From NCBI GenBank assembly GCA_029204225.1, contig CM055099.1:65809852-65873851 (forward strand): a stretch of DNA of 64,000 nt. Direction: 5' to 3'. The notes below the pieces were generated by a model. The model had not been told where the DNA came from. It made no database searches and saw only the letters and a list, made by a program, of their open reading frames with translations. Source of the DNA: Diphasiastrum complanatum (Eukaryota > Streptophyta > Lycopodiopsida > Lycopodiales > Lycopodiaceae). Position numbers and translations under genes: made by a program. Shown piece by piece: positions 1 to 12,431 of this stretch (its first letter is position 1; each line of letters opens with the position of its first letter).

Positions 1-1302
1 TTACCAATCAAGTTAATGGATCTAAAATGCCATGTCCTTCGTGCAGTAAAAAATTGTACAAATATTTTTTTTCTTTTGTTTCAATAGTCCTTTTTAAAGT
101 ACAATAGCAAGAAAACAAATTTGTTGGATATCTGTTACTTCTTTTTTTCTATAATGTAAACCACAAATATCTCACATCCCAAGCAATACATAGAACCTTG
201 GCCGACCCCAATGTCAAAGTCCTCACCAATGCAAACTGCATGTTGTTGATGTCCCTCTAGACCTAGTTGATGATCTCAACCAATGACGCATCATACTCCA
301 CTTCATAATCCCTATACATTCCTCCATGATAAATCATAAAAAACCAAACCCCTGAAAACTCACATTCTAAACTTACTAGGAATTCTCTACATTGCCAACA
401 AAAAAAGACTACCTAAAAATGTGTGAAAAAACTCAAAAAACTTGAAAATAGCGAGTGTGTAGTTTGCAAGGAAAAAAAAGGGTTGACGATGTACTTCAAG
501 GACCCAATGATACATCTTCTCTTTCTTAATGTGAAAAAGAGGTGTTTTGGAATCTCATATTTTAAAGCTTTGAGGTATGTGGATTGCATGAATTGCTTAT
601 GAGACAATTTACTAGAATTACATAGAATGGTGTGAAGGCATACCATTGCATCGTGACACCTTCTCTATCTTTCAACAATTTGCGATACAAGAAACTTAAT
701 GAGTTGTCTTTAAGTAGCAAAGGTCCTTGCAATCTCATGTGTCACATGATCTTGTGTCTCAAAAATATGATATGATATAAAACTCGCCCCTTGCCATGGG
801 ATTTTGTCTTAAACATTTAGAGTCACAGGTGGAACTAAATGCCACCTTGAGCTAGTGTTGAGAGAGGCTTGAAGATTTGAATTGCCAACCCTCCACACTC
901 TATATAAGGGTCCTCCTTTGTCTTATTTCAAAATTTTGAGTCCAATATCATGCTTTGAGGGGGCGTGTTCATGATTAATCATGGAGCCAAGGACAAACTT
1001 ACTACCAAGAATTGCGCAAGTGCATTCCTTGCATGGGTGTTAAGTATAGGGTAAGGCCCCGGCCCGGGAGCCTTCCCCTTCGTAATAACCTCAAGATTTT
1101 TTAGTTTTTTAGAAGTGTTTCTAAATATAGTAAATTTGGATTTTTGTGACTTTCCAAAATAGCAAGTTTTGAAATGTGCGAATCTTTAAAAAATGAAAGT
1201 GAACATTACATTTTTGTAAGGTGCTTTAATCACTTTCTTAAATAGTAATAATATCTTACAATGTGTAATGTATTTAGTGCTCCATAAAATCATGTACTGC
1301 CC
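1..1302. other. AT-rich non-coding sequence upstream of the methyltransferase gene
   Basis: No conserved coding region, RNA gene or clear transposon end is visible. Open frames here are short and lack recognisable motifs. The stretch may hold decayed transposon sequence, but I cannot assign a family. Confidence 0.5.
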
Positions 1303-1400
1303 AAAGGGGTTGGCCTAGTTGGTTAACTTGGCGTCCAAAGTTTCTTTGGTCCCAAGTTCGAGCCTCCCTTGGAAACCAAGAAGCATAAAATCATGTATAG
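1303..1400 (+). repeat. tRNA-derived SINE-like element
   Basis: An A-box-like TGGCCTAGTTGG at 1311-1322 is followed about 30 bp later by a B-box-like AAGTTCGAGCC at 1354-1364. These are the internal RNA polymerase III promoter elements of tRNA genes and tRNA-derived SINEs. No tRNA cloverleaf can be drawn, so a SINE head is more likely than a tRNA gene. The 3' limit and target duplication are not resolved. Confidence 0.5.
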
Positions 1401-1488
1401 GTGCAATATCATGCCATTTAAGGCATCTTCCAAATACGCTAAAAAAACTGAAGTTGTTACTACTAAATGGAGACTTCTTGACAAAGTA

Positions 1489-1760
1489 TGCCACGTGGCA
1501 AAAATATGAATAAAAACTCCATGGATCACAACGTATTATGGAAGGGGCCGGGTAGAGGCCATTCTGCCCGATAAGGATTTCCAGACTCGCCTGAAAATTT
1601 TTGGAAATCCGAACCGGGCAGAATGGCCTCTGCCCGGCCCCTTCCATTGCGTAATGGATTTTTGGACTCTTTTTAAACTAATCATTTCCTGCCACGTGGC
1701 AGGTGCAAGCAAAATCAGCACTAAAAATTTTTAAGATCAATCCGATGCTGCCACGTGGCA
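1489..1760. promoter_or_regulatory. three identical G-box palindromes TGCCACGTGGCA
   Basis: The perfect 12-bp palindrome TGCCACGTGGCA occurs at 1489-1500, 1690-1701 and 1749-1760. The last two are part of a diverged tandem repeat of about 59 bp. CACGTG is the core of plant G-boxes, bound by bZIP and bHLH factors. The sites lie 236-507 bp upstream of the start codon. A role in the host gene is inferred; they may instead have come with a repeat. Confidence 0.5.
1533..1658. repeat. fold-back inverted repeat (hairpin or MITE-like)
   Basis: Two arms of about 50-55 bp face each other around a spacer of about 20 bp. The arms share GGAAGGGGCCGGG, AGGCCATTCTGCCCG and GGATTTCCA, with a few mismatches. 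The hairpin lies 340-460 bp upstream of the methyltransferase ATG. No target duplication was recognised. Confidence 0.7.
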
Positions 1761-1876
1761 GACGCAGGCAAAATCTACACTAAATTTGTTTTTAAAAAAA
1801 CAGATGAATATTCTGCTTTTTAATCTGTTCAAAAATGGGTAGAATAGCCACCAAAAATCCAAAATCCATTACTAAA

Positions 1877-1995
1877 AGTTAAAAGGGGTGATGCTATCTA
1901 TTAAAGGGGTGATGCTCTCTATTCTTTTCGCTTACAGCAAAAGGACTTCAATACATTGGCAAATTTCTTCTATATTCACTAAACCCTAAACCGCG
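1877..1995 (+). promoter_or_regulatory. proximal promoter / 5' UTR with telo-box
   Basis: A short direct repeat (AAAGGGGTGATGCT, twice at about 1881-1917) is followed by AAACCCTAAA at 1981-1990, just before the ATG at 1996. AAACCCTA is the plant telo-box, common near transcription starts of translation-related genes, which fits a tRNA-modifying enzyme. No convincing TATA box was seen. The start context CCGCGATGG is favourable. Confidence 0.5.
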
Positions 1996-2148
1996 ATGGC
2001 GATGGTGATGGCGGACGAGCGTTGTGTCGAGGAGCCCGAGGCTGATGCAGGAGGAGGAGAAGCACCACAAGCCGCCATCGCTTACCATTGCCAAGATTTT
2101 GAGTGGGACAGCCTGCGGCAACAGATCGAGAGCAGCGACGCATATCTG
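1996..2148 (+). CDS. methyltransferase exon 1
   Basis: Codes residues 1-51. It has an acidic, Ala/Gly-rich N-terminus and ends in the family-like DFEWDSL segment. The donor is CTG|GTAACA, phase 0. The first ATG after the telo-box is used; two further in-frame Met codons follow within six residues. No clear organelle-targeting peptide is visible. Confidence 0.85.
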
Positions 2149-3080
2149 GTAACACGCTCATACGCTTCTTCGAAATAACTTCAAACACTATAACAAAAGG
2201 CTGATCTCCTCTTTATTATCGTTGATCGGCTTCAATTTGATCATCATTCTTCCGTTTTCATCCGAGCTTGTGAATCAACCGAATGGTGTCATCCTCTTCG
2301 CATGAATTGATCCATGCTGTCGTACTTTTACCCTCTTGTGCATGTCATATTGTGGGATTAATCCGGAAGCGGTACTCGTCAGTTAATATCAGCTAGTATG
2401 GCCTCACCGTAGCTTAGAAGGGAATAATATTGCGCTCTCATACCATAATCTACATAGTCCTACTTGTGATCGTGCTGATTTTTTATCGCATTGGGATGAT
2501 TTAAAGTTCAAGAAAGTGATTTGTTTTTTACGTACTCTTTTTTGGACCTAAAAGAAATCTTACCCTGGATAAATATAGCAAAGCCACTATTGTGTCCGTT
2601 AATTTTAGTAATTCATTCACATATTTTGTGATGGCTTGAATGCTTGATGCCCGCATTACACAGAGACTGAAGACGGATCTTTGCAGAAAGAGGGATGTAA
2701 CTGAAGAGACAAATGCTGCTCAAACTGCTTGGGACCAATTTCACCAACGCCATTCAAAAGGCTTATTTTTCAAGGTGAGCACGAATGGGTGGAGCACAAC
2801 CTTCCTTCTTTCAGTAAAGTGATTTCCAAGGCAGATTGTCTTTCTAAGTCATCATCAGGTTTCAAGTTCTCTGTTGAGACTTATTTGCCAATGAACTTTA
2901 TTTTTCTTAGCAGTGGAGTGAATTAATTAGTGGCTGAAAAATGATTTATTCCTATGAATGTAAGAGAAAATGGTCTTTCTAATGAACTTTGCTTGTGTTA
3001 AGGGTTAATTTGAGAAGTTATGGTGAGCAATACCCAAATATCCAATAAAGGGCATCGTCGAGCGGAACACCTATCACATC

Positions 3081-3131
<51 letters not shown>

Positions 3132-6100
3132 CATGTGCATTTTGCCATTCAAGATTGTGCATTGTTATGAGCTCGTGACCAGTGTCGAACCCTAGAGAAC
3201 ACAGATAGGTCAGATACCACAATCAGAGTCGTGTCCAGCGTACACGACCAATAGGGCAAGACAGTGTGAGTAGTGTTTGCCCTACTGTGGTGTTAGGATC
3301 TATTACACTGGTATCAGAGCCATCTCCATCTTTGGGAGCTTAGTAGCAGGAGTAGAAAAAGCTATCAGAGGATAGGAAAAATCTCTCAGATTCTCAGAGA
3401 GGAATAGAGGAGGAGAATCGCTGTAGGTGCAGCTTTCAAACCTTTGAATTTCACTGAGAATTTATAGTAGTAAATTTGAAGCCCATAAGAGAAGAGCAGG
3501 GTCAGCGCTGCCAGTACTTCTGAATTTCCAGATTTTTGACAAAGTTTTGGGCCCTAACTTGGAAGATTTGGAGCAATAGTACTTCTGCCAGATCAGCGAG
3601 CAGGGGGTTTTTGGAATTTCAGAATTCAGAAGTGCCTTTGGACTTCAAATTTGGCTTTTTGTGGACCAATTGGGGTGCTGTCAGATCAGCGAGGGGGGAT
3701 AGCAAAGGATTTTAGATCTTTTTGCACTTTTTTCGGCCTTCTATTCAAACTTCTCAGAGCCAAAGGTCTGCTAGCAAGCCAGCGAGCTATTCTATTCAAG
3801 CAACCGGAAATTTTGACGCCGTTTTGGAGTTTCAAACTGGGATTTTCCGGGACAGCAGGTCTGAAAATTTGGGTAAAAGAGCTGAGAGGGTTCCTCTTCG
3901 TATTTTCTTTGGAAGTACAGTCCTCAGAAACAGTAAGTCATCTTTCCCTCTTTGTACAGTTGTAAATTAGTCTTTCTGATTTTTTTTTCAGAAGTTAAGG
4001 TACCTCTCTTTCAGTTCTGAAAATGACCACTCCTTAGGGACCTGATCAACCTTCGGAGAGAGGCATCGACGAGCTTGAAACAGAAGCCTTAGCTTACAGT
4101 AAAGGGAAAGAACCTATGGAAATGGAAGAACATGAATAGTTCGCCGAAGAACTCGACGAATTGGTTACCAAGGAGCAGTTTCTCCACTTGTGAAGTTGGC
4201 ATTAGCCAATTTCAAGTCCAGTGTGGATGACTCGTTCGTTGAACTCAAAGGCTTGATTTTGAGTTCCGCGAAAGGAAGCCTTCCCTCCACTTCTCAGTTG
4301 TCCCCTTCTCCACTTCCATCAGTTTCGGGTGAGACTTTGCGATCTCACCCCAATGTCTTTAAAGATTTAAAGCCTCCTACTTTTATTGGGGAAGAGAAGG
4401 ATAGAAATGCAGATATGCTACAAACCTTCCTCAGCAAATGGAAGAACATTCATGCTCTTAAACAGATCCCTAGCCATTTGCAAGCAATTGAGGCCAGTCT
4501 TTCTTTAGGGCCCATGGCCTATAAGTGGTGGTTAAATCTCCAGGAGACTGGGCAGACTCCCTGGTCATGGAAAGCCTTTGAAGAAGCTTTCCTAAGAGAA
4601 TTCATACCAGAGAATGAACTTGATAGAGCCTGGGAAGCCTAGGAAAGAACAATAATGGACAAGTCCCTAATCCAATATATCTTGCAATACCGAGAAGCAA
4701 TTTTAAAAATTAAAAATATGGATGATTATCAAAAAATCAGAGGGTTTGTCCGAGGCCTCAAAGATGAATATAAAGTAGAGGTCCAGAGAAACTCGCCTAC
4801 TACCCTTGAGCAAGCTCTCAGATATGCTCAAATCTATGATGATTCAGTGGGTAGGAAGAGGGCGAGACAACAGCCCCTTTCTGAGCAGTCTCCTCAAGAA
4901 AGACTTTCAATTGAAAAGAAATTTTCAAAAAGAAAGAAAGAAGATAAAATTAAAGGTGAAGCTCCTCAGAAACGCCCTTCACTCATACAGCCCTTAAAAC
5001 CAGAAGATTTTGAGAAAGCCAAACAAGAACGTTTGTGCTTTGTGTGGACACACAGTCAGATAGTGTCCCAAGGGGCCTTTCACTAAAAAAGATAAAAAAG
5101 ATAAGAAACAAGTTCATCTTGTTCAGACTGTAAGTTTCCCCAGTGACTCGGCAGCTTTCGAGATCAAAGTGTATCATGAAGATCATGAACACTGTTGCCA
5201 GCTGACCTCTGCAATGCTAGCGAGACCCTTCAGCTTTGGGCCACATGACCTAGTACGTATGCACGGGAAAGTTGGTAACCGGTCAATAAGAGTTATGGTT
5301 GATGATGGGGCAACCCATAATTTCATCAACTACACCCTGGTTAAAAAACTTAAACTTCTAGAAGTACCTAGTCAGCATAGGTACATAGTTTCACTAGCTA
5401 AGGGTGAAGATAAGAAAATCTGGGAAACTATTTAAAGTAACTTGAATCTTGGTATTCAGGGGTACCAAGATGAAATAAACTTTCAGATAATGCACCTGGA
5501 TCGTACAAACATTGTTCTCGGGAGAGATTGGCTCTATAGTTTAGGACCTTCCCTCCACAAACTATCAAGAGAACACCCTCAGCTTTCAGCATAGAGGCCG
5601 AGAGATCCAGTTGCATGGGGAGCATGATGTTCCCAATAGTCCTATGGTCTGCAGTTCAGAGCTCTGTTAGCTAATCGGAGACGACGACCATCAGGTATTC
5701 TTATGTGACTTTCAGTTTATTCCTAAAGTTTCTATAGTAGAAAATTAGTAAATTAGAAACTTTATTGTCTAAATTTAAAGATGTTTTTCCTGAAGATTTG
5801 CCACATGGTTTGCCACCTAACAGAGAGGTAGATCATGTAATAAACCTAGTACCAGGTACAACACCTGTTTCTAAACCTCCGTATTGGGTCAGCCGAACAG
5901 AGGATGAAGAAATAACTAGGCAGTTAACAGATTATCTTGGGAAAGGCCAAATTCAGACCAGTAGTTCACCATGGGCCTCACCAGTCCTTTTGGTGAAAAA
6001 GAAAGAGGGGTCTATGCATCTTTGCATAGATTACAGAGCCCTCAATAAAGTCACAATAAAGAATAAATACCCTATGCCTCGGGCAGACGAGTTGTTTGAT

Positions 6101-9100
6101 CAACTCGACGGGGCTAAGTTTTTCAGTAAAATAGACCTCAGATCGGGATATCATCAAGTCCGTATAAAATTGGAAGATGTCCCGAAAACAGCTTTTAGGA
6201 CTCGTCATGGTCATTATGAGTTTAAGGTGATGCCATTTGGGCTCACAAATGCTCCAGCTACCTTTATGACCTTGATGAACAGTGTCCTCAAACCATACTT
6301 GGGTAAATTTGTAGTCGTATTTTTAGATGACATCCTCGTCTACAGCAAAACGAGGAAGGAGCATCTAAAACACCTCAGAAAGGTGTTTCGACTGCTCAGA
6401 AAGCATAAGCTTTATGCTAAAGAATCCAAGTGTGAATTCTTCGTGGAAGAAGTAGCATATTTGGGTCACATTATCTCGTCAGATCGGATTAAGATGGACC
6501 CGAATAAGGTTAAAGCCATACTCAGTTGGCTAAGACCTCAGAATGTTTTGGAATTTCAAATCTTTCTTGGTTTGGCGGGATATTACAGACGATTTGTCAA
6601 GGAATATGCTCAGATAGCAGCTCCCATGACAAATCTTCTTAAGGGGAAGGGAAAGGAGTTCATTTGGGAGTCCGCACAGCAGGAGAGCTTTGATGCTCTC
6701 AAAACAGCCTGAGCTACAGCACCAGTTTTAAAAGTCGTCGACCCCAATCAGCCATTTGGGGTCGAAACAGATGCTAGCGACTTTGCAGTAGGTGTTGTAC
6801 TAACTCAGAGTGGACGACCAGTTGCGTTCGAGAGTAAAAAACTCGAGCCAGCCCAGACTAGGTACAGTGCCTATAAAAAGGAACTCTTTTCTATAGTCCA
6901 TGCCCTTAAGACTTGGAGGCATTATTTGTATGGTGCCAACTTTGAGGTCCTGACAGACCATGAAAGTCTCAGAGACCTTTGCAATCAACCTGAGCTTAGA
7001 GGTCGGAAAGCTCGTTGGGCAGAGTTGATGCAAGAGTTTGATATGTCTATCAGATATAGACGGGGGAAATTCAATACAGTAGCAGATGCCCGTAGCAGAA
7101 TGCCTATGATAAACGAGCTGAGTTTTACTCAGATTCGTAACGAGTTACTCGAGTCCTTGAGAGGGAAGTGCTAGCATGATGCATTCTTCTCTACTATCTG
7201 GAACTTAGTCCAGAGCAGACAGTTGCAGACTCCAGAACCAGTTCCCGGGGCTGGTGCCAGTTCATCCAAGAACACGGCAGCTTCCGTTGAGGATGATGAT
7301 GAGTCTACGTTAGATCACGTTGAGGACTCTGAGCCTGTATTACCCAAGCAAACCCCAGTGGTTGAGGGTCAGTTGACTCAAGGATTCAAATGGAAACAAT
7401 ATTCCATTCAGGATGAGTACTTGCTCTATAGAGATAGAATATGTGTCCCCAATTCAGAGGATTATAGGCGGCAGGTCCTATAGGAATGTCATGACAATCC
7501 TAGTGCGGGACACCCAGGCATACAGAAGACCTATGAGCTTCTTCGTAGGCAATTTTTCTGGCCCAGTATGAAAAAGGACGTCCAACAGTATGTAACCAGT
7601 TGCCAGAAATGTCAAATAAACAAAACAGAGCGTTTAAAGGCAGGAGGGTTGTTGCAGCCCTTAGAAATACCAGCTGGTAAATGGGAGAGTATGTCCATGG
7701 ATTTTATAGTAGGCTTGCCTAAAACCCAAAAGGGTAATGACGCTATATGGGTCATAGTTGACCGTCTGACCAAAATGGCTCATTTTATTCCGACCAAAAC
7801 AACCATTAGAGGTCCAGAGTTAGCGAGGTTGTTTGTAGACGGGCTATTTAAATTGTACGGTCTACCTTCCGGCATAGTCAGCGACCGGGACAGTAAGTTT
7901 AGTGGGAATTTTTGGAGGGCAGTATTCCATCATCTCCATACTAAATCTAATATGAGTACCACCGACCATCCACAGACGGATGGTCAAACAGAGAGGGTAA
8001 ATCAGGTGCTGGAGGATATGCTTCATGCATACGTTTGCAAGAAGCAGACTAATTGGGAGGAGTATCTCTCGATATTAGAGTTTGCTTACAACAGTACCAA
8101 ACATTCAGCTACGGGATATAGCCCATTTATGCTGATGTACGGTTTTCAGCCACGCTCACCCACATCTGTAGGGTTTAAACAAGAAAAAGTTGAAGCAGCT
8201 AGAAACTTTTTAGAGGACCTAAACCAGATGATAGAACATGCTAAGCGTAGCATCAGGCAGTCCCAGGATCGAGCCAGGCATTATGCAGATCCACACGGAC
8301 GGGATGTGCAATTCTCCGCTGGTGAGAAAGTCTACTTGAGAGTCCCAGTCGACTCTAAAACCCTCAAATCAGGAGTGTGTGCTAAGTTGTCTCCTAGGTA
8401 TTGTGGTCCCTTTACCATTAGTAGGAGACTAGGCGAGGTCACCTATGAACTAGAACTCCCACACAGTAGTAAGGTTTTTCCAGTCTTTCATGTAAGTCAG
8501 TTACGAAAAGCCTTAGCCAGACCAGAAAATCTGGTAGGGGACAATGTTCTAGTTCTCTCATTGGATCCTCAGCAACCTCCACATGAACCAGAGGAAATTC
8601 TTGATATTAGAGAGACGCAGAATCGTCATACTCTATACCGAGAATATCTGGTTAAGTGGAATGATCAGCCTGTTGAGAATGCCACTTGGGAAAGAGGCAG
8701 CGTCCTTCGCAAGATTTTTTCAGACTTTGTCGTAGAGGACCAAGACGGTTCTTAAGGGGGAGGGAGTGTTACGAGCTCGTGACCAGTGCCGAACCCTAGA
8801 GAACACAGATAGGTTAGATACCACAGTTAGGGTCGTGTCCAGCAGCGTACACGACCAACAGGGCAAGATAGTGTGAGTAGTGTTTGCCCTACTGTGGTGT
8901 TAGGATCTATTACATGCATTGTGGGAGATATCATTGGAGTAAAAAAATTTGCCATGGTTTCATTGTGAGGAGGGTTTAGCATAGTGGATTGTGTTTTATG
9001 TTTTGAAAATTTCTGCAGGTGCATTTGATGATCATTGATTGTGCATTGAATCTTGAATCTTGATCATTGATGATCTTTCAAACATTGGTAATTTGATTGT

Positions 9101-9314
9101 GATTTGTGAGATGATAGATCTTGATAGATCATAGGTTTGAGTCTTGACTCTTGACAATGGACATTTTGAGAGGCGTGTAGGTACTTAATGGTTAGAATTA
9201 GCAACTAGTTAGAAGTTAGAAAGTATACTAGTTAGTGGTTACTATTTAGTTAATAGTTGGAACTTGGTGGTTTAGCACCAGGGATTTAGCCTTAGATTCT
9301 AGAATCTAGAAATT

Positions 9315-9386
<72 letters not shown>

Positions 9387-11560
9387 AAGAAATAAAGAAA
9401 GCTTTATTAATGTCTTTTCCATGCCAAAATGCATATAAGACCAAAAGGAGTACATGTCAAGTATGTGAAAACCATGGGAGCGTATATAAACGTCTCCAAG
9501 AAAAGCTATGCATAGAAGAAAATTGAGTAATATAGCTGTAAACTACAAACTGCCAACTGTCCATAAGTGGGAGCAAGAATAGCTGCCATGAGTAGAGTAG
9601 TATTAGATAGTGTCAGATACTGCTGCTGCTGAAAAAAGACATAATACGAGCTCTATCAGGAGGTATGGGCCGTCGCTGACGTCGTCTAGGAGGGTGAAAA
9701 CTGTGTACTCTCGTAACAAGGCGAGACGTGTGAACTGCGGCATGACTATGAGTGATACACTGTCTCTGACATCAGTGAGATGGTATGTCGTCGTCATCGT
9801 CGTCGGGCCGTGTCCGTCTCCTGGTGAAGAAAGACGTAATCTGGGCCTGAGAGCTAGGATGTGGCTGGTGAGCTGTCTGGTACATATCCTGGTGCAGCAA
9901 GACCATCTCTCGTAGCATAAGTGCAACACAACGAGAGTCCTCATATCCCATCAGTGCTCTAAGTGTAGTAGGCATGTCACGGAATAAACAATGATATCTC
10001 CCTCTAATCTCATAATATATGGGGCATCTGAAGATGAAATGCTCTTCGGACTCTATCTCATGTAGGGGACACAACATGCATAGTCTCTCCTCTCGTGGTG
10101 TACCCTGGAATCTGCCTGTCTCAATAGCCAACTGATGTGAGGAGACTCTGAACTGTCCCAAAGTGAAACGGAGACCGTGTGATAGTCCAGAAGACAAATA
10201 GCGAGGTAAAACTGGAAGACCAGTGGCATCCTGCACTAGAAAGTGAGTCCGGTAGTAGTCAGGCTTAACCCCCAGCTGGTGACGCCAAGTACGGTCGAGA
10301 TATGCTCTGTATAAAAAACGTCTAATGTACTGGTGTGTACCCAAAGGGAGATCAGTGACAATGATACCAAATGCTTCCATGAGGAAGTGTGATGCCTGAG
10401 AAGTGTGATGCCTGATGACTGCAACAGGTTCTTTTCCTTTACTAAGGAGACCACTACTTCTTTCAACTGTGTAAGTTCTTGCTTCAAGAGCTGGAAATCT
10501 GCTCTCATTTGGTCAGCTTCCCAAGAGGAAAAGAGTTCAACTGATTTGGAGGGAGTATTTGGAATGGGTGCGGTGGCAGGATCTGTGGATTGGTGTGAGG
10601 ACGGTGCGGAAGAGGAGGATGAAAGAGAGAGGGGAGCAGTAGTGAGAGAAGGAGTGAAAGAAGAAGAAGAAGAAGAGAAGAGGGACGAGGTGGAGGGGGG
10701 TGCCATGTCAGCTGCAACAACAAGCATCTCATCAGCGAGGGTGCCATTTTTGGCAGAAGCACCGTTCTTGGCAGCCGCAGCAAGGAGTACTGTTGAGGTG
10801 GCAGCAACGGCGTGGATGGAGATGGGTGAGGTAGCGTGGAGGGAGATGGGTGAGGTAGCGAGGGGGGGAAGTGAGGTAGCAGCGAGGGAGGGGGTGGGTG
10901 AGATAGCAGCGAGGGAGGGGGTGGGTGATGTAGCAACGAGGGGGATGGGGGATGTAGTGAGGGGGGTGGGTGAGGGGATGGGTGAGGTAGCGAGGGGGGT
11001 GGGTGACGTAATGGGTGATGTAGCAGCGAGGGAGGTGGTGGGTGAGGTAGCGAGGGGAGGGGGTGAGGTAGAAGGGCAAGGGGGTAGGATCGTCCTACGG
11101 GCAGCACGAGGAGGGGCCATCGCTGGCCAGAGAGAGGGCTGGTAGCGATGGAGGGAGATGGCTGGCAACGATGTATGAATGTCTTTTCCATGCCAAAAGG
11201 CATATAAGACTAATGAAGTACATGTCAAGTGTATGGTAGCCATGGGAGCGTATAAAAACGTCTCCAAACTGTAATAAAGAGAAACATCTAGTGCAAACTA
11301 AAATAGACATATATGCGAGAGTGTGCACATTATAATCATATGTATCTATGGTAAGATGTCAAGGTTGTGCTGCGGCTGCTCTGCTGATGCTGTAAAAAGA
11401 TGTAATGCGAGCCACAGAATGGGAAAGCACTGCAGCCTGCCGGCGTCGTCTGTGAGCATGAGCACGTGCATGTGTAATAGTAGTAGTGGTACGCCTCTGT
11501 GTAGGATGTCTGGTAATCCTGGTAGTAACATGATGGTGGGAGGTACATTGTCTCTGATCT

Positions 11561-11635
<75 letters not shown>

Positions 11636-12336
11636 TGCCGAGGGATAGGGCCTCCCTATGGGATCACGTTACCATCGCTGCTGCCCATGGCACATCGGGC
11701 ACAAAGAGATGGACATGAAGATATGCCACATCAGTTACACAGGTGGGCTTTGAATTGCGGTTCGAACCATTCGGAGCCGGTTCGAACCGGGGGGGGCAAA
11801 CCAAAAAAACATTTTGGAATTTTTTTTTTCCGATTCGAACCAGCTTGGCCTGTTCGAATCGGTTTGAACCGGTCGAATCGGCCTGATTTGAATCGGCTTG
11901 TAACCTTGGCTTTCACGCATCAGGCCGTCTCTCCATAGGCGATAGGCAATTGGGGGGTGTGATGTGGTAGCCTCTAGCTGTGTCACTGCATGTTGTTCTG
12001 CCAAAAAAAACAATTCAAATTTTTAATGTAGGTGCCTGGTGAACCACTGAATTGTAGTGACTAGTTTATGATTTAAAAAGCACATTTTTCAAGTGACAAG
12101 TCATTCTAATTTCTCTGAACATTGAAAACGTAAGATGACAAAAATCAATTATCAAATTTCAAAAAATGAAATGTGCAACCATCAACGTAATTACTAATTT
12201 CTAACTTCTAACTATTAGCAACTAGTTAGAAGTTAGAAATTAGTAGTTACTTGTCAGTGGTTACTATTTAGTTAATAGTTGGAACTTGGTGGTTTAGCAC
12301 CAAGGCTTTAGCCTTAGATTCTAGAATCTAGAAATT

Positions 12337-12431
<95 letters not shown>

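Larger units (their letters stand above)
3163..8914 (+). mobile_element. Ty3/gypsy chromodomain LTR retrotransposon (Ty3-1), complete but decayed
   Basis: A 5752-bp element with short LTRs (145 and 148 bp) beginning TGTTA and ending TTACA. It is flanked by a perfect 5-bp target duplication TGCAT (3158-3162 and 8915-8919). The primer-binding site TGGTATCAGAGCC starts at 3309, consistent with initiator Met-tRNA. A purine-rich tract AGGGGGAGGGAG precedes the 3' LTR. Domain order is gag, protease, reverse transcriptase, RNase H, integrase, chromodomain, typical of chromoviruses. Several stops and frameshifts make it non-autonomous. Confidence 0.93.

Noticed and set aside
1303-1400. Functional tRNA gene
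   Set aside because: A- and B-boxes are present but no acceptor stem or anticodon arm can be drawn.
2681-2686. Acceptor TTGCAG for methyltransferase exon 2
   Set aside because: Joining exon 1 to this site gives a stop within six codons; the acceptor at 2661-2663 keeps frame.
10405-11145. Plus-strand 246-codon frame rich in Gly, Glu and Val
   Set aside because: It is the complement of the Pro/Ser/Thr minisatellite in the minus-strand LINE region; it has no domain and its openness comes from the repeat.
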